Shown: one piece after another, positions 8,317-16,992 of the stretch
How positions within the stretch are numbered: position 1 is the stretch's first letter
Layout of the letters: each line of letters opens with the position of its first letter
From: a bacterium
Lineage (GTDB): Bacteria > Omnitrophota > Gorgyraeia > Gygaellales > Profunditerraquicolaceae
Reading direction: 5' to 3'
NCBI GenBank assembly: GCA_021813045.1
Contig: JAKAMF010000003.1
Location: 1-32,476, forward strand
DNA length: 32,476 nt
The notes under the pieces: model-generated
Databases searched by the model: none
Told to the model about the DNA's origin: nothing
The model's input: the letters and a program-made list of their open reading frames with translations, nothing else
Program-made: the position numbers and the translations under genes

Positions 8317-9258
8317 ATGAATATCATATTTTTCGGAAGCTCGGAATTTGCCTTACCGGCCCTCGAGGAATTGCTTGAGGCAGGCAATAAAATCTCCTGT
8401 GTTATCACACAAGAAGATAAAAAACAGGGGCGCGGTATGCAGATTCGTTATACCCCAATAAAAGAATTTGCCTTAAAAAACGGATTAAATATTTTTCAGC
8501 CGGCTAATATTAATTCTCCCCAAAGTTCGGAATTTCTAAAAAAACATCAGCCAGACTTATTCATTGTAGCCGCCTACGGGCAAATTCTCTCTCCGGAAAT
8601 CTTAGCGATACCTAAAATCATGCCCTTAAATATCCACGGATCATTGTTACCTAGTTTTCGCGGAGCAGCTCCTATAAATTGGGCGGTAATTAAAGGAGAA
8701 AGCAAAACCGGGGTGAGCATAATTAAAATGAGCCCCCGCATGGATGCCGGGCCGATAATTCTTACCAAGCAGACTGCCATCGAAGAAAACGATGACGCTT
8801 TAACCTTAGAAAATAAACTGTCAGAATTAGGGGCGCAGGCTATGTTAGAATCAATCAGTCTGATCAAAAGCGGAAAATATACTTTGATCCCGCAGGAAGA
8901 AAATAAGGCCACTCTGGCGCCAAAACTTAAAAAGGACAACGGCAGGATCAACTGGGAAGACAGTGCGTTAAATATACGTAACCTTATCCGCGGATGTTTA
9001 GGATGGCCGGATGCCTTTACGAGTTATAATGGTAAAATACTAAAGATACTTAAGGCACAAGACACAGGGCACAAGGCACAAGAAAAAAATAAGCCGGGAA
9101 CCATAATACAGGTTTCTCCGGAAGGTATATTAGTAGCTACGGGAGAAGGCAGCCTTTTAATTAAAGAATTACAGCTGGAAGGTAAAAAAAGAATGCCTAG
9201 CGCGGATTTTGTTGCCGGGCATAAAATTAAACCGGGCGAAATCCTGGATAATTTTTAA
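8317..9258 (+). CDS. fmt: Methionyl-tRNA formyltransferase
   Basis: 313 residues, normal for Fmt. The start at 8317 puts the N-terminal Rossmann strand NIIFFGSSEFA first, with an AAAGGA element (8301-8306) upstream; an in-frame start at 8254 would overlap priA by 49 nt. The formyl-THF site is intact: Asn105 and His107 in LNIHGSLLPSFRGAAPI, and Asp143 in SPRMDAGPI, equivalent to E. coli Asn108, His110 and Asp146. The enzyme formylates initiator Met-tRNA. The C-terminal tRNA-binding domain carries an extra polar loop (AQDTGHKAQEK) encoded by a repeat tract at 9053-9081. It lies 14 nt after priA and is probably cotranscribed. Confidence 0.96.
   Translation: MNIIFFGSSEFALPALEELLEAGNKISCVITQEDKKQGRGMQIRYTPIKEFALKNGLNIFQPANINSPQSSEFLKKHQPDLFIVAAYGQILSPEILAIPKIMPLNIHGSLLPSFRGAAPINWAVIKGESKTGVSIIKMSPRMDAGPIILTKQTAIEENDDALTLENKLSELGAQAMLESISLIKSGKYTLIPQEENKATLAPKLKKDNGRINWEDSALNIRNLIRGCLGWPDAFTSYNGKILKILKAQDTGHKAQEKNKPGTIIQVSPEGILVATGEGSLLIKELQLEGKKRMPSADFVAGHKIKPGEILDNF
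9053..9081 (+). repeat. GGCACAAG-type short repeat inside fmt
   Basis: The tract contains a GGCACAAG unit at 9053, a variant GACACAGG, then GGCACAAGGCACAAG, so three exact GGCACAAG copies and one degenerate copy lie within 29 nt. It sits in frame in a surface loop of the Fmt C-terminal domain. Its composition is unlike the neighbouring codons. It looks like an inserted or expanded dispersed repeat similar in style, but not in sequence, to the tract inside manC. Confidence 0.5.
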
Positions 9259-9263
9259 GATTG

Positions 9264-9272
9264 TGTTAAAAT
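9264..9272 (+). promoter_or_regulatory. Extended -10 promoter for the galT-like pair
   Basis: TG at 9264-9265, one base, then TAAAAT (9267-9272) forms an extended -10 element. No good -35 is visible 17 nt upstream. The ATG of the first galT-like gene begins 8 nt after the -10 box and has no Shine-Dalgarno sequence, so any transcript from here would be leaderless. This is an inference from spacing. Confidence 0.45.
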
Positions 9273-9280
9273 AGGCCATT

Positions 9281-10309
9281 ATGCCAGAATTAAGAAAAGA
9301 TCCGATTGTCGGAAGATGGGTAATTATTTCCACTGAACGGGCTAAGCGCCCGGATCAGTTCGGAGCGAATTTTGACCCCGGGCCGCAGGAATTGACGCCT
9401 TGTCCGTTTTGCGAGGGAAACGAATCGCAAACCCCCAAAGAAATCTTTAGCTTAAGGCCAAAACAAGCTCCGGCTAACTCTCCCGGCTGGGAATTAAGGG
9501 TTGTGCCGAGCATCGGCCCGTTTTTACGCATTGAAGGGAGCCTGGATCGCCGCGGCAAAGGCGTTTACGACTTAACCAACGGCATTGGTGCGCACGAAGT
9601 AGTAATCGAAACCAGCCAGCATATCAGTAATATGGCTGACCTGCCGCAAGAACAAATCTTAAAAGTAATTAACTGCTATATTGACCGAATCAATGACCTG
9701 GAAAGAGATAAACGGTTCAAATATGTTTTAGTTTTTAAAAATTACGGCTGGACTGCCGGCGGCAGCATGATCAAACATGCCAAATCACAGCTAATCGCCA
9801 CACCGGTAAATCCCAAGCGGGTTAAAGAAGAGCTTGCCGGAGCTAAACAATATTTTGATTTTCATGAAAGGTGCATTTTTTGCGACTTAATCAAGCAAGA
9901 GCTCGATTCGCCGGAAAGGGTTGTTTTGGATATTGACGGCTTTATCGCGGTTGTCCCTTTTGCCCCGCGTTTTCCTTTTGAAACCTGGATCCTGCCGAAA
10001 AAACACTCCTGCGATTTTGCCGCTTTAGAAAACCAGAACCGCGGCAATCTGGCGGAAATTTTAAGAAGGGTGCTCTTGAAATTAAAAACCGGGCTAAACG
10101 ACCCTCCGTATAATTATGTGATCCATTCCGCGCCTTTCCGACGGGCAAAAGCCGGATATTGGAAAAGCATCGACCAGGATTATCACTGGCACATTGAAAT
10201 TATCCCCCGGCTTACCCGCGTGGCCGGATTCGAATGGGGGACCGGTTTTTACATCTGTCCGTTGTCTCCGGAGGACGCGGCAAAATTTTTAAGAGAGGTT
10301 AACGCCTGA
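9281..10309 (+). CDS. Galactose-1-phosphate uridylyltransferase paralogue lacking the catalytic histidine
   Basis: 342 residues, aligned along its full length with the next gene and with GalT (branch III of the HIT superfamily). Preserved features are the zinc motif CPFC (Cys41, Cys44), the HERCIFCD element, the GIGAHEV strand and the late HWH (YHWHIEIIPRL). The active-site HPHxQ is replaced by HAKSQ (166-170), so the nucleophilic histidine of the uridylyl-enzyme intermediate is Lys168. The NKYPAL loop that binds the nucleotide is replaced by SIGPFL (77-82). The frame is intact and the gene is not decaying. It probably cannot carry out the ping-pong reaction; a structural or regulatory partner of the intact copy is plausible. 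The stop overlaps the next start by one base (TGATG). Confidence 0.85.
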   Translation: MPELRKDPIVGRWVIISTERAKRPDQFGANFDPGPQELTPCPFCEGNESQTPKEIFSLRPKQAPANSPGWELRVVPSIGPFLRIEGSLDRRGKGVYDLTNGIGAHEVVIETSQHISNMADLPQEQILKVINCYIDRINDLERDKRFKYVLVFKNYGWTAGGSMIKHAKSQLIATPVNPKRVKEELAGAKQYFDFHERCIFCDLIKQELDSPERVVLDIDGFIAVVPFAPRFPFETWILPKKHSCDFAALENQNRGNLAEILRRVLLKLKTGLNDPPYNYVIHSAPFRRAKAGYWKSIDQDYHWHIEIIPRLTRVAGFEWGTGFYICPLSPEDAAKFLREVNA

Positions 10310-11307
10310 TGTCTGATTTAAGAAGAGATCCGATTGTCGGCAGATGGATTATTGTTGATACTGACCATCCCAAAGCTCCGACAGATTACAAAGCAGTAGA
10401 AACGCATTCACCGCTTGGCGGGCATTGCCCTTTTTGCTACGGCAATGAAATGGATACGCCGTTTGAAATTGACTCGATCCGCGACCCGCAAACGCAAAGC
10501 AATACCCCCGGTTGGCAGGTACGCGTGGTTTCCAATAAATATCCGGCCTTAAGGATCGAAGGGAACCTAGACAGAAAAGGCATCGGTATCTATGATATGT
10601 CTAATGGTATCGGCGCACATGAAGTATTAGTCGAGACTCCTTATCACCATAAGGACATTACTGAACTTTTAGACGAAGAAGCGGAAAAAATTATTCAAAT
10701 GTATTTAAACCGCTCACAGGATCTGGTCCGCGACAAGCGTTTTAAATATGTGATGATTTTTAAGAATTACGGCCCGGCTGCCGGCGCTTCGGTTGAACAT
10801 CCGCACACGCAAATTATCGCCTTGCCCATGGTGCCGAAAAACGTGCTGGATGAGATTCATGGAGCGGAAAGGTATTTTGAATTTCACGAAAGATGCATCT
10901 TCTGCGATATTATCCGCCAGGAAAAAGAAGAGAAAGAAAGGATAGTCCTGGAAAATGACGATTTTCTGGCATTCTGCCCGTTCATCTCGCGATTTCCTTT
11001 TGAAATCTGGATTGCGCCGAAAGAACACCATAGCCACTTTTCTCATTTACCGAAACAGGCGATCGGAAGCCTGGCGATGATATTAAAACAAACAATCAGC
11101 GCGACAAAAAAACTCTTTGGAAATATCTCATATAATTATATAATACATACTTCTCCGGAAAACAGCGAAACCGGAAACGCGGGATATCATTGGCATATCG
11201 AATTTATACCGAAGTTAATGCGCGTGGCTGGATTTGAGTGGGGTTCGGGATTTTATCTGGTGCCCACCCCGCCGGAACTGGCCGCGAAATACCTAAAAAC
11301 ACAATAA
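10309..11307 (+). CDS. galT: Galactose-1-phosphate uridylyltransferase
   Basis: 332 residues. All GalT hallmarks are present: zinc ligands Cys40 and Cys43 in CPFC, the nucleotide loop NKYPAL (76-81), HPHTQ with His164 and nucleophile His166 (the same numbering as E. coli His166), HERCIFCD and the C-terminal HWH pair ([11 protein letters not shown]). It exchanges UMP between UDP-glucose and galactose-1-P. Related enzymes use other hexose phosphates or act as phosphorylases, so the exact substrate is open; no galK or galE is in the window. It is the downstream, intact member of a tandem pair and lies 25 nt upstream of gap. Confidence 0.9.
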   Translation: MSDLRRDPIVGRWIIVDTDHPKAPTDYKAVETHSPLGGHCPFCYGNEMDTPFEIDSIRDPQTQSNTPGWQVRVVSNKYPALRIEGNLDRKGIGIYDMSNGIGAHEVLVETPYHHKDITELLDEEAEKIIQMYLNRSQDLVRDKRFKYVMIFKNYGPAAGASVEHPHTQIIALPMVPKNVLDEIHGAERYFEFHERCIFCDIIRQEKEEKERIVLENDDFLAFCPFISRFPFEIWIAPKEHHSHFSHLPKQAIGSLAMILKQTISATKKLFGNISYNYIIHTSPENSETGNAGYHWHIEFIPKLMRVAGFEWGSGFYLVPTPPELAAKYLKTQ

Positions 11308-11332
11308 CCAGAAAAATCAAAAGGAGGAACAC

Positions 11333-12385
11333 ATGGCAGTAAAAGTCGGTATCAATGGTTTTGGCAGAATTGGCCGGTTAGTTGCCCGGGCGATTCTGGA
11401 AAAAACAAATACAAATTTAGAATTAGTGGCTGTTAATGATTTAACTGACGCTAAATCTAACGCGCTGCTCTTAAAATACGACTCTGTGCACGGCAGGTTT
11501 CCCGGAGAAGTGAAGGCGGTTTCCAGCGACGAGATCAGCGTAAACGGTAAAATAATTAAGGTGCTTTCCAAGAAAGACCCGGCGGAACTCCCCTGGAAAG
11601 ATTTAGGGGTAGATATTGTAATTGAATCAACCGGACTTTTTACCGTAAAAAAAGACGGAGTAAACAAAAAAGGCAAAGAAGTGCGCGGCGCAGAAAACCA
11701 CATTACCAAGGGCGGCGCTAAAAAAGTAATTATTTCCGCTCCGGCAGAAGGCGAAGATATTACGATCGTTTTGGGCGTTAATGAGGATAAATATGACCCC
11801 AAAAACCATAACGTGGTATCTAACGCTTCTTGCACCACCAATTGCTTGGCTCCGATTGCCAAGGTATTAAATGACAATTGGGGAATCGTAAAAGGCCTGA
11901 TGACCACGATCCATTCTTACACCAATGACCAAAGGGTGCAGGATATGGCGCATTCCGACCCGCGCAGGGCCAGGGCAGCCGCTTTATCCATGATTCCCAC
12001 ATCAACTGGTGCAGCCAAAGCAATTTCTCTAGTCATTCCCGAACTAAAGGGTAAGCTTGACGGTTTTGCTATCCGTGTGCCTACGCCTAATGTCTCTGTA
12101 GTCGACCTGACCTGTTCCTTAAGCAAAAAAACGACTGCCGCGGATATCAACGCAGCGCTCAAGGCGGCCAGCGAAGGGAAGATGAAAGGCATCTTGGGAT
12201 ACACCGAAGACCCGGTAGTTTCGGTTGATTTTAACCACTGCCTTTTAAGCTCGGTAGTCGACGGACTAAGCACTAAACTAATTCAGGATGATTTTGTCAA
12301 AGTTCTTTCCTGGTATGATAATGAATGGGGTTATTCCAATAGAGTAGTGGACCTTTGCGAATACATGATTAAAAAAGGATTATAA
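11333..12385 (+). CDS. gap: Glyceraldehyde-3-phosphate dehydrogenase
   Basis: 350 residues, slightly longer than the usual 330-340. A strong AAGGAGG (11321-11327) precedes the ATG. The N-terminus [12 protein letters not shown] binds NAD. The active site [12 protein letters not shown] contains Cys167, and His194 lies in [10 protein letters not shown]. The C-terminal [15 protein letters not shown] segment is standard. Asn35-Asp36 at the end of the second strand suggests NAD rather than NADP use. It catalyses oxidative phosphorylation of glyceraldehyde-3-P in glycolysis or the reverse in gluconeogenesis. pgk and tpiA follow after one intervening membrane-protein gene. A terminator lies 12 nt after the stop. 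Confidence 0.98.
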   Translation: MAVKVGINGFGRIGRLVARAILEKTNTNLELVAVNDLTDAKSNALLLKYDSVHGRFPGEVKAVSSDEISVNGKIIKVLSKKDPAELPWKDLGVDIVIESTGLFTVKKDGVNKKGKEVRGAENHITKGGAKKVIISAPAEGEDITIVLGVNEDKYDPKNHNVVSNASCTTNCLAPIAKVLNDNWGIVKGLMTTIHSYTNDQRVQDMAHSDPRRARAAALSMIPTSTGAAKAISLVIPELKGKLDGFAIRVPTPNVSVVDLTCSLSKKTTAADINAALKAASEGKMKGILGYTEDPVVSVDFNHCLLSSVVDGLSTKLIQDDFVKVLSWYDNEWGYSNRVVDLCEYMIKKGL

Positions 12386-12396
12386 TTACCAACTCT

Positions 12397-12434
12397 TAAA
12401 AAGGACGGCTTAATTTCCTAAGCCGTCCTTTTTA
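12397..12434 (+). terminator. Rho-independent terminator after gap
   Basis: A perfect 16-bp inverted repeat, TAAAAAGGACGGCTTA and its complement, with a 6-nt loop (ATTTCC). The right arm ends in a T run and the left arm has the matching A run, so it could work in both directions. It isolates gap from the following gene, whose ATG lies only 10 nt beyond. Confidence 0.93.
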
Positions 12435-12444
12435 ATTTATATCC

Positions 12445-14619
12445 ATGCTTAACTTAATCCTGATTATCGGCTTAAGCGGAATTGTCGCGCAAACCCTGCT
12501 TTTAAGGGAACTGCTGATTAATTTCAGCGGAAATGAACTCGCCTTAGGGATTATTTTTTCCTGCTGGGTGTTAGCTGAAGCAACCGGAGCCTTGACCGTA
12601 GGAAGAATTATCAGCCGGATAAAAAATAAATACGACCTGATTACCTGGCTGCAAATCTGCTTTACGGTTGCCTTTATCTTGTCGATTTTTTCTTGCCGCT
12701 TTTTCCGGCCGGTATTTGGAATTGCCAGCGGAGAAACCACCGGAATACTGACTACCGGTTTAGCTTCGCTGCTTTATATTTTTCTGCCGGCATTCTGCCA
12801 CGGCGCGCTTTTTTCGGTGATCTGTTCGTTAATTAATATTGGGCGAGCATATTCTCTGGAAACACTCGGCACACTAGCCGGAGGGATAGCCCTGACCTAT
12901 ATATTCCTGCCTAACCTTAATTCTTTTCAAACCGCGCTATTGGTTTGTTTAGCTAATCTTTTGCTTTGCCTGTATTTCTTCCGGCGGATCAGCCTTAAAA
13001 CTAAAATTACCTGCGGATTAGCTGTTCTTTTATTGCTAATGGGAACGCTTAAGTCAAACCAAGCGCAGCTTTATTCAATTAATCAGCAATTTAAGCCAAC
13101 CCGGGTTTTAGATTACCGTAATTCCCCTTACGGCAATATCTGCGTGGGCGAAAAAAACAAACAATATACTTTCTTTTATAACGGCGCTCCGCTAATCACA
13201 GTACCCAAACCAGATATCTTTTTCGTAGAAGAATTCGGTAATTTACCTTTATTATTCCATCCTAACCCGCAAAAAATACTAATTATTCAAGCGGGAGCAG
13301 GAGGGCTGATCAATGAAATCTTAAAATACCCGGTAGAAAAAATTGATTACCTGGAGCTTGACCCATTGCTAATCCAAGAAATCAAAAAATTCCCCACAGA
13401 GTTAACGAGCAAAGAATTAACCAGCCCGCAGGTAAAGATCTTTTACGCTGACCATCGGGATTTTTTCCGAAGAACGAAAGAAAAATACGATTGTATCTTT
13501 ATCGGTATTGCTAAACCATCAAATTTAACCGCCAACCGCCTTTTTAGCCAAGAATTTTTCGCCATAGCCAGACAACACCTTGCCTCCGAAGGAATTTTAA
13601 CTTTTAACTTACCCGGCTCATTAACTTATCTTAGCCAAGAGCTAAAAGACCTTAATTCCTGCGTACTGAATGCCTGCCAAAAAGAGTTCCCTTATTTAAA
13701 AGTAATCCCCGGAGACAATAATTTATTCCTGGCTTCCGGTTCAAATGAAATACTGAAGATCTCCAGTCAAGCCATAACCGAAAGAATAAAAGAAAGGGGC
13801 ATCAATACTAATATATTTACCTCCGGATACCTAAATTACCGCCTAAGCAATCAATGGCTGGATTGGTTTAAACAAAATATGCGAAACGCTACCAGAAAAA
13901 TCAATCAAGACAGCCGGCCGATTGCGGTTTTAGAAACATTAGCCCTTTGGAATAAACAATACAACCCTGGATCCGCCGGCCTGCTACGCGCCTTAACTAA
14001 AATCAGCATGAAATGGATAATCATCCTGATTGCCGGAATTACCTGCCTGATTATTTTACTTACCTTGCGCCGGAAAAACAATAAAGAGACTATCACCATG
14101 CCGTACGCTATTTTTACTACCGGTTTTTTTGGCATGTTAATTACCCTGATCTTAAATTTTAATTTTCAACTTGCCTTTGGCTACCTCTATCAGCAAATCG
14201 GCTTATTACTAAGCTTATTCATGGCCGGCTCAAGCATAGGCAGCCTGATCACTGTCCGGCTCAAAAAAGAAAATAAACCAATGCTAAGAATTTTTCTTTT
14301 AGCCGAAGCTTCAATTATAGCTATAACCTTAACTATTTCAGGATTAGGCCACAGAATAAATTACCCGGCTTTCTTAATTTTGTTCTTTACAGCCGGCCTG
14401 CCACTGGGATTTGAATTTGCCTTAGCCGGAAAAATTTCCTGGCGCGGACGGGAGAATATCGGCGCGGTTGCCGGACGGTTATACTTTTTTGATCTGCTTG
14501 GCGGCTTGCTGGCCGGAGTTTTCTCCGGTATACTGCTTTTACCGGCCCTCGGCATAACCAACTCCTGCCTGATTATTGCTGTTTTAAAAATCAGCAGCAT
14601 AATTATCTTTTTAATTTGA
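12445..14619 (+). CDS. Large membrane protein with a spermidine-synthase-like domain
   Basis: 724 residues in three parts. Residues 1 to about 205 are hydrophobic with several membrane segments (LNLILIIGLSGIVAQTLLL and others). About 210-490 is a soluble Rossmann methyltransferase fold like polyamine aminopropyltransferases, with NSPYGNI and YLELDP as family landmarks. About 515-724 is a second membrane bundle. This matches the fused membrane/spermidine-synthase-like proteins found in many bacteria. Two catalytic features are missing: GGGDG reads QAGAGG, and the Asp of the DxxDP loop is replaced (IGIAKPS). Aminopropyl transfer is therefore unlikely and the function is unknown. No Shine-Dalgarno sequence precedes the ATG, which stands 10 nt after the gap terminator. 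The last codons contain the -35 box of the pgk promoter. Confidence 0.75.
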   Translation: MLNLILIIGLSGIVAQTLLLRELLINFSGNELALGIIFSCWVLAEATGALTVGRIISRIKNKYDLITWLQICFTVAFILSIFSCRFFRPVFGIASGETTGILTTGLASLLYIFLPAFCHGALFSVICSLINIGRAYSLETLGTLAGGIALTYIFLPNLNSFQTALLVCLANLLLCLYFFRRISLKTKITCGLAVLLLLMGTLKSNQAQLYSINQQFKPTRVLDYRNSPYGNICVGEKNKQYTFFYNGAPLITVPKPDIFFVEEFGNLPLLFHPNPQKILIIQAGAGGLINEILKYPVEKIDYLELDPLLIQEIKKFPTELTSKELTSPQVKIFYADHRDFFRRTKEKYDCIFIGIAKPSNLTANRLFSQEFFAIARQHLASEGILTFNLPGSLTYLSQELKDLNSCVLNACQKEFPYLKVIPGDNNLFLASGSNEILKISSQAITERIKERGINTNIFTSGYLNYRLSNQWLDWFKQNMRNATRKINQDSRPIAVLETLALWNKQYNPGSAGLLRALTKISMKWIIILIAGITCLIILLTLRRKNNKETITMPYAIFTTGFFGMLITLILNFNFQLAFGYLYQQIGLLLSLFMAGSSIGSLITVRLKKENKPMLRIFLLAEASIIAITLTISGLGHRINYPAFLILFFTAGLPLGFEFALAGKISWRGRENIGAVAGRLYFFDLLGGLLAGVFSGILLLPALGITNSCLIIAVLKISSIIIFLI

Positions 14620-14644
14620 CAAAATAAACGTTTTCATATATACT
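14616..14644 (+). promoter_or_regulatory. Sigma70-type promoter of pgk-tpiA-secG
   Basis: TTGACA (14616-14621), a 17-nt spacer, then TATACT (14639-14644). The -35 box overlaps the stop codon of the preceding membrane-protein gene. The predicted start near 14651 leaves a leader of about 30 nt containing TAAGGAGG (14663-14670), 9 nt before the pgk ATG. Confidence 0.85.
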
Positions 14645-14679
14645 TATCCTTCAATTTATACTTAAGGAGGCAATTTTCC

Positions 14680-15861
14680 ATGGCAAAAATGACGATCAAA
14701 GATGTTGATTTAAAACAAAAAATTGTATTGATGCGTGCGGATTTCAACGTTCCGCAAGATGCCAATCTTAATATTACCGACGATACGCGCATCAGAGCCA
14801 CTTTACCGACAATCAAATATATCCTGCAAAACGGCGCGAAAAAACTGGTCCTGATGAGCCATTTAGGCCGCCCGGACGGTAAAGTCGTGGCCAAATACAG
14901 CTTAAAGCCGGTGGCAACGCGTTTACAGGAATTGCTGGCTGAACCGGTTTTATTTTTAAACGAGTGCGCGGGAGATGCGGTTAAACAGGAAATCGCTAAA
15001 TCAAAAGAAAGAATAATTTTACTGGAAAATTTAAGGTTCCACGCCGAAGAAGAAGCTAATGACCAGAATTTCGCCAAGTCCCTAGCCGGCCTAGGCGATA
15101 TTTACGTTAACGATGCCTTTGGCACGGCCCACCGCGCACATGCTTCCACAGAAGGCGTAGCGCACTATTTAAAAGCGGTTTCCGGATTTTTACTAGCCAA
15201 AGAAATTGAATACTTGGGCACCGCCGTAGCCAATCCGCAAAGGCCGTTTGTGGTAATTTTAGGCGGAGCCAAGGTCTCGGATAAAATCGGAGTAATCGAA
15301 AACCTTCTGCCGAAAGCCGACGCAATCATTATCGGCGGTGGCATGGCTTATACATTTTTAAAAGCAATGGGCAAGCAAATTGGAAATTCCAAGCTGGAAA
15401 AAGATAAGCTTGATCTGGCAAAAACAATCCTGGAAAAATCTGCTTCCCTGAAAAAACAAATCCTCTTACCGGTAGATAACATTATTGTCGATACTATCGA
15501 CCCTAATGCCAAAACTGAGTTGGTCGGCGAAAACATCCCCGAAGGTAAAATCGCCGTAGATATCGGTCCGGCTACGGTAAAGCTTTTTGAAGATACGCTA
15601 AAAACCGCCAAAACTATTGTCTGGAACGGACCTTTGGGTATTTTTGAAATGGATGCCTTTGCCAAGGGAACGAAAGCAATTGCAGAATACATCGCCGGCC
15701 TCAAAACTACTTCGATTATCGGAGGAGGAGACACTGCCGCGGCAATCGCCAAATTTAAATTAGAAGATAAAATGACGCATATCTCTACCGGCGGCGGGGC
15801 AAGCTTGGAATACTTGGAAGGCAAAACCCTCCCCGGGGTGGCAGCATTAGCGGAGAAATAA
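14680..15861 (+). CDS. pgk: Phosphoglycerate kinase
   Basis: 393 residues, the typical bacterial length. RADFNVP (19-25, Asp21 and Asn23) and HLGRPDG (61-67) bind 3-phosphoglycerate. Other landmarks are NDAFGTAHRAHAS, the nucleotide-binding GGAKVSDKIGVI, NGPLGIFE and the C-terminal GGGDTAAA followed by STGGGASLEYLEG. It makes ATP from 1,3-bisphosphoglycerate. A strong Shine-Dalgarno and its own promoter lie upstream. tpiA starts 3 nt after the stop, so the two are clearly cotranscribed. Confidence 0.98.
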   Translation: MAKMTIKDVDLKQKIVLMRADFNVPQDANLNITDDTRIRATLPTIKYILQNGAKKLVLMSHLGRPDGKVVAKYSLKPVATRLQELLAEPVLFLNECAGDAVKQEIAKSKERIILLENLRFHAEEEANDQNFAKSLAGLGDIYVNDAFGTAHRAHASTEGVAHYLKAVSGFLLAKEIEYLGTAVANPQRPFVVILGGAKVSDKIGVIENLLPKADAIIIGGGMAYTFLKAMGKQIGNSKLEKDKLDLAKTILEKSASLKKQILLPVDNIIVDTIDPNAKTELVGENIPEGKIAVDIGPATVKLFEDTLKTAKTIVWNGPLGIFEMDAFAKGTKAIAEYIAGLKTTSIIGGGDTAAAIAKFKLEDKMTHISTGGGASLEYLEGKTLPGVAALAEK

Positions 15862-15864
15862 AAT

Positions 15865-16632
15865 ATGAGAAAGACAATCATTGCCGGAAACTGGAAAATG
15901 TATAAGACCATAGCCGAAGGCAGCGAATTGGTCAACGGCTTAAAAAGAGAATTGATCGACCTGGAAGCCGTAGATATCGTCGTTTGCCCGCCGTTTACTT
16001 TGCTGCCGCTCTTATCGGATATGCTTACTTCCTCAAATATCAGCGTCGGCGCCCAGGACTGCTATTGGCAGGAAGAAGGGGCCTTTACCGGAGAAGTTTC
16101 CTGCAAGATGATTAAAGACAGCGGAGCCAAATACGTGATCATCGGGCATTCGGAAAGAAGGCAGTTCTTCGGCGAGACTAATGAAACCGTGAACAAAAAA
16201 ATCAAAGCTGCGTTAAAAGCCGGGCTTTTGCCGATCGTTTGCGTAGGAGAAACCTTGGCCGAAAGAGAAAAAAATAAAACCTTTGACGTGCTTAGCGACC
16301 ATATTAAAAACGGACTGGCCGATATCACTGCCGAGGAGATGGAAAAAATCACCATTGCCTACGAACCGGTCTGGGCGATCGGCACAGGTAAAACCGCCAC
16401 TCCGGCGCAAGCGCAAGAGGCGCATAAATTTATCCGCGATTTGCTGGAAAAAATATTCGACAAAGAAACTGCTCAAGAAACCAGGATCCAATACGGCGGA
16501 AGTGTCAAGCCGGAAAATACTGCAGAATTAATCAATCAGCCGGATATTGACGGCGCATTGGTGGGAGGGGCCAGCCTGAAAGTTGATTCCTTTGCTGCCA
16601 TTGTTAAGAAAGCGAGCGAAGTGACCAAATGA
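15865..16632 (+). CDS. tpiA: Triosephosphate isomerase
   Basis: 255 residues. Catalytic residues are all present: Lys11 in GNWKM, His95 in IIGHSERR and Glu167 in AYEPVWAIGTGK (flexible lid loop). The phosphate-binding YGGSVKPEN follows near the C-terminus. It interconverts dihydroxyacetone phosphate and glyceraldehyde-3-P. It lies in the pgk-tpiA-secG unit; secG starts at the last bases of the tpiA stop region (ATGATG), so translation is coupled. Confidence 0.98.
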   Translation: MRKTIIAGNWKMYKTIAEGSELVNGLKRELIDLEAVDIVVCPPFTLLPLLSDMLTSSNISVGAQDCYWQEEGAFTGEVSCKMIKDSGAKYVIIGHSERRQFFGETNETVNKKIKAALKAGLLPIVCVGETLAEREKNKTFDVLSDHIKNGLADITAEEMEKITIAYEPVWAIGTGKTATPAQAQEAHKFIRDLLEKIFDKETAQETRIQYGGSVKPENTAELINQPDIDGALVGGASLKVDSFAAIVKKASEVTK

Positions 16633-16991
16633 TGGGCCTAATAATCGGAATTCACGTACTTGCCTGTATCATCTTAATCATTCTTATCCTGATCCAAGCC
16701 GGCAGAGGCGGAGGACTGGTAGAGGGTTTTTCCGGAGTAGAATCAATGTTTGGCACCAAGACCAATACTTTTCTTACCCGCACCACAACAGTATTTTCGA
16801 CAATTTTTATTATTACTTGTATATCTCTGGCGCTTTTGTCGGCGAGAAAAAGCCGTTCGCTGATGAAAAACGTACAGTCACAGGCAACAGTCCAAACACA
16901 AGCTCAAGTTCCGGCTACTGCGCCAATAGACCAAACACAGCCGCAGACAGCGCAAACAACACAACCGGAAGCAGCCAGCCCAACCAAATAG
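16629..16991 (+). CDS. secG: Preprotein translocase subunit SecG
   Basis: 120 residues. Two membrane helices (about 3-22 and 52-74) flank the conserved QAGRGGGL and FGTKTNTFLTRTT loop that defines SecG. It is part of the SecYEG channel in the inner membrane. The C-terminal 45 residues are a low-complexity Gln/Thr/Ala/Pro tail not needed for the family fold. The start is either 16629 or the adjacent ATG at 16632; both overlap the tpiA end. A tpiA-secG order is common in bacteria. Confidence 0.95.
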   Translation: MMGLIIGIHVLACIILIILILIQAGRGGGLVEGFSGVESMFGTKTNTFLTRTTTVFSTIFIITCISLALLSARKSRSLMKNVQSQATVQTQAQVPATAPIDQTQPQTAQTTQPEAASPTK

Positions 16992-16992
16992 G

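Noticed and set aside
11317-11907. Minus-strand open frame of 196 codons opposite gap
   Set aside because: Shadow of the strongly conserved gap gene; no independent signal.
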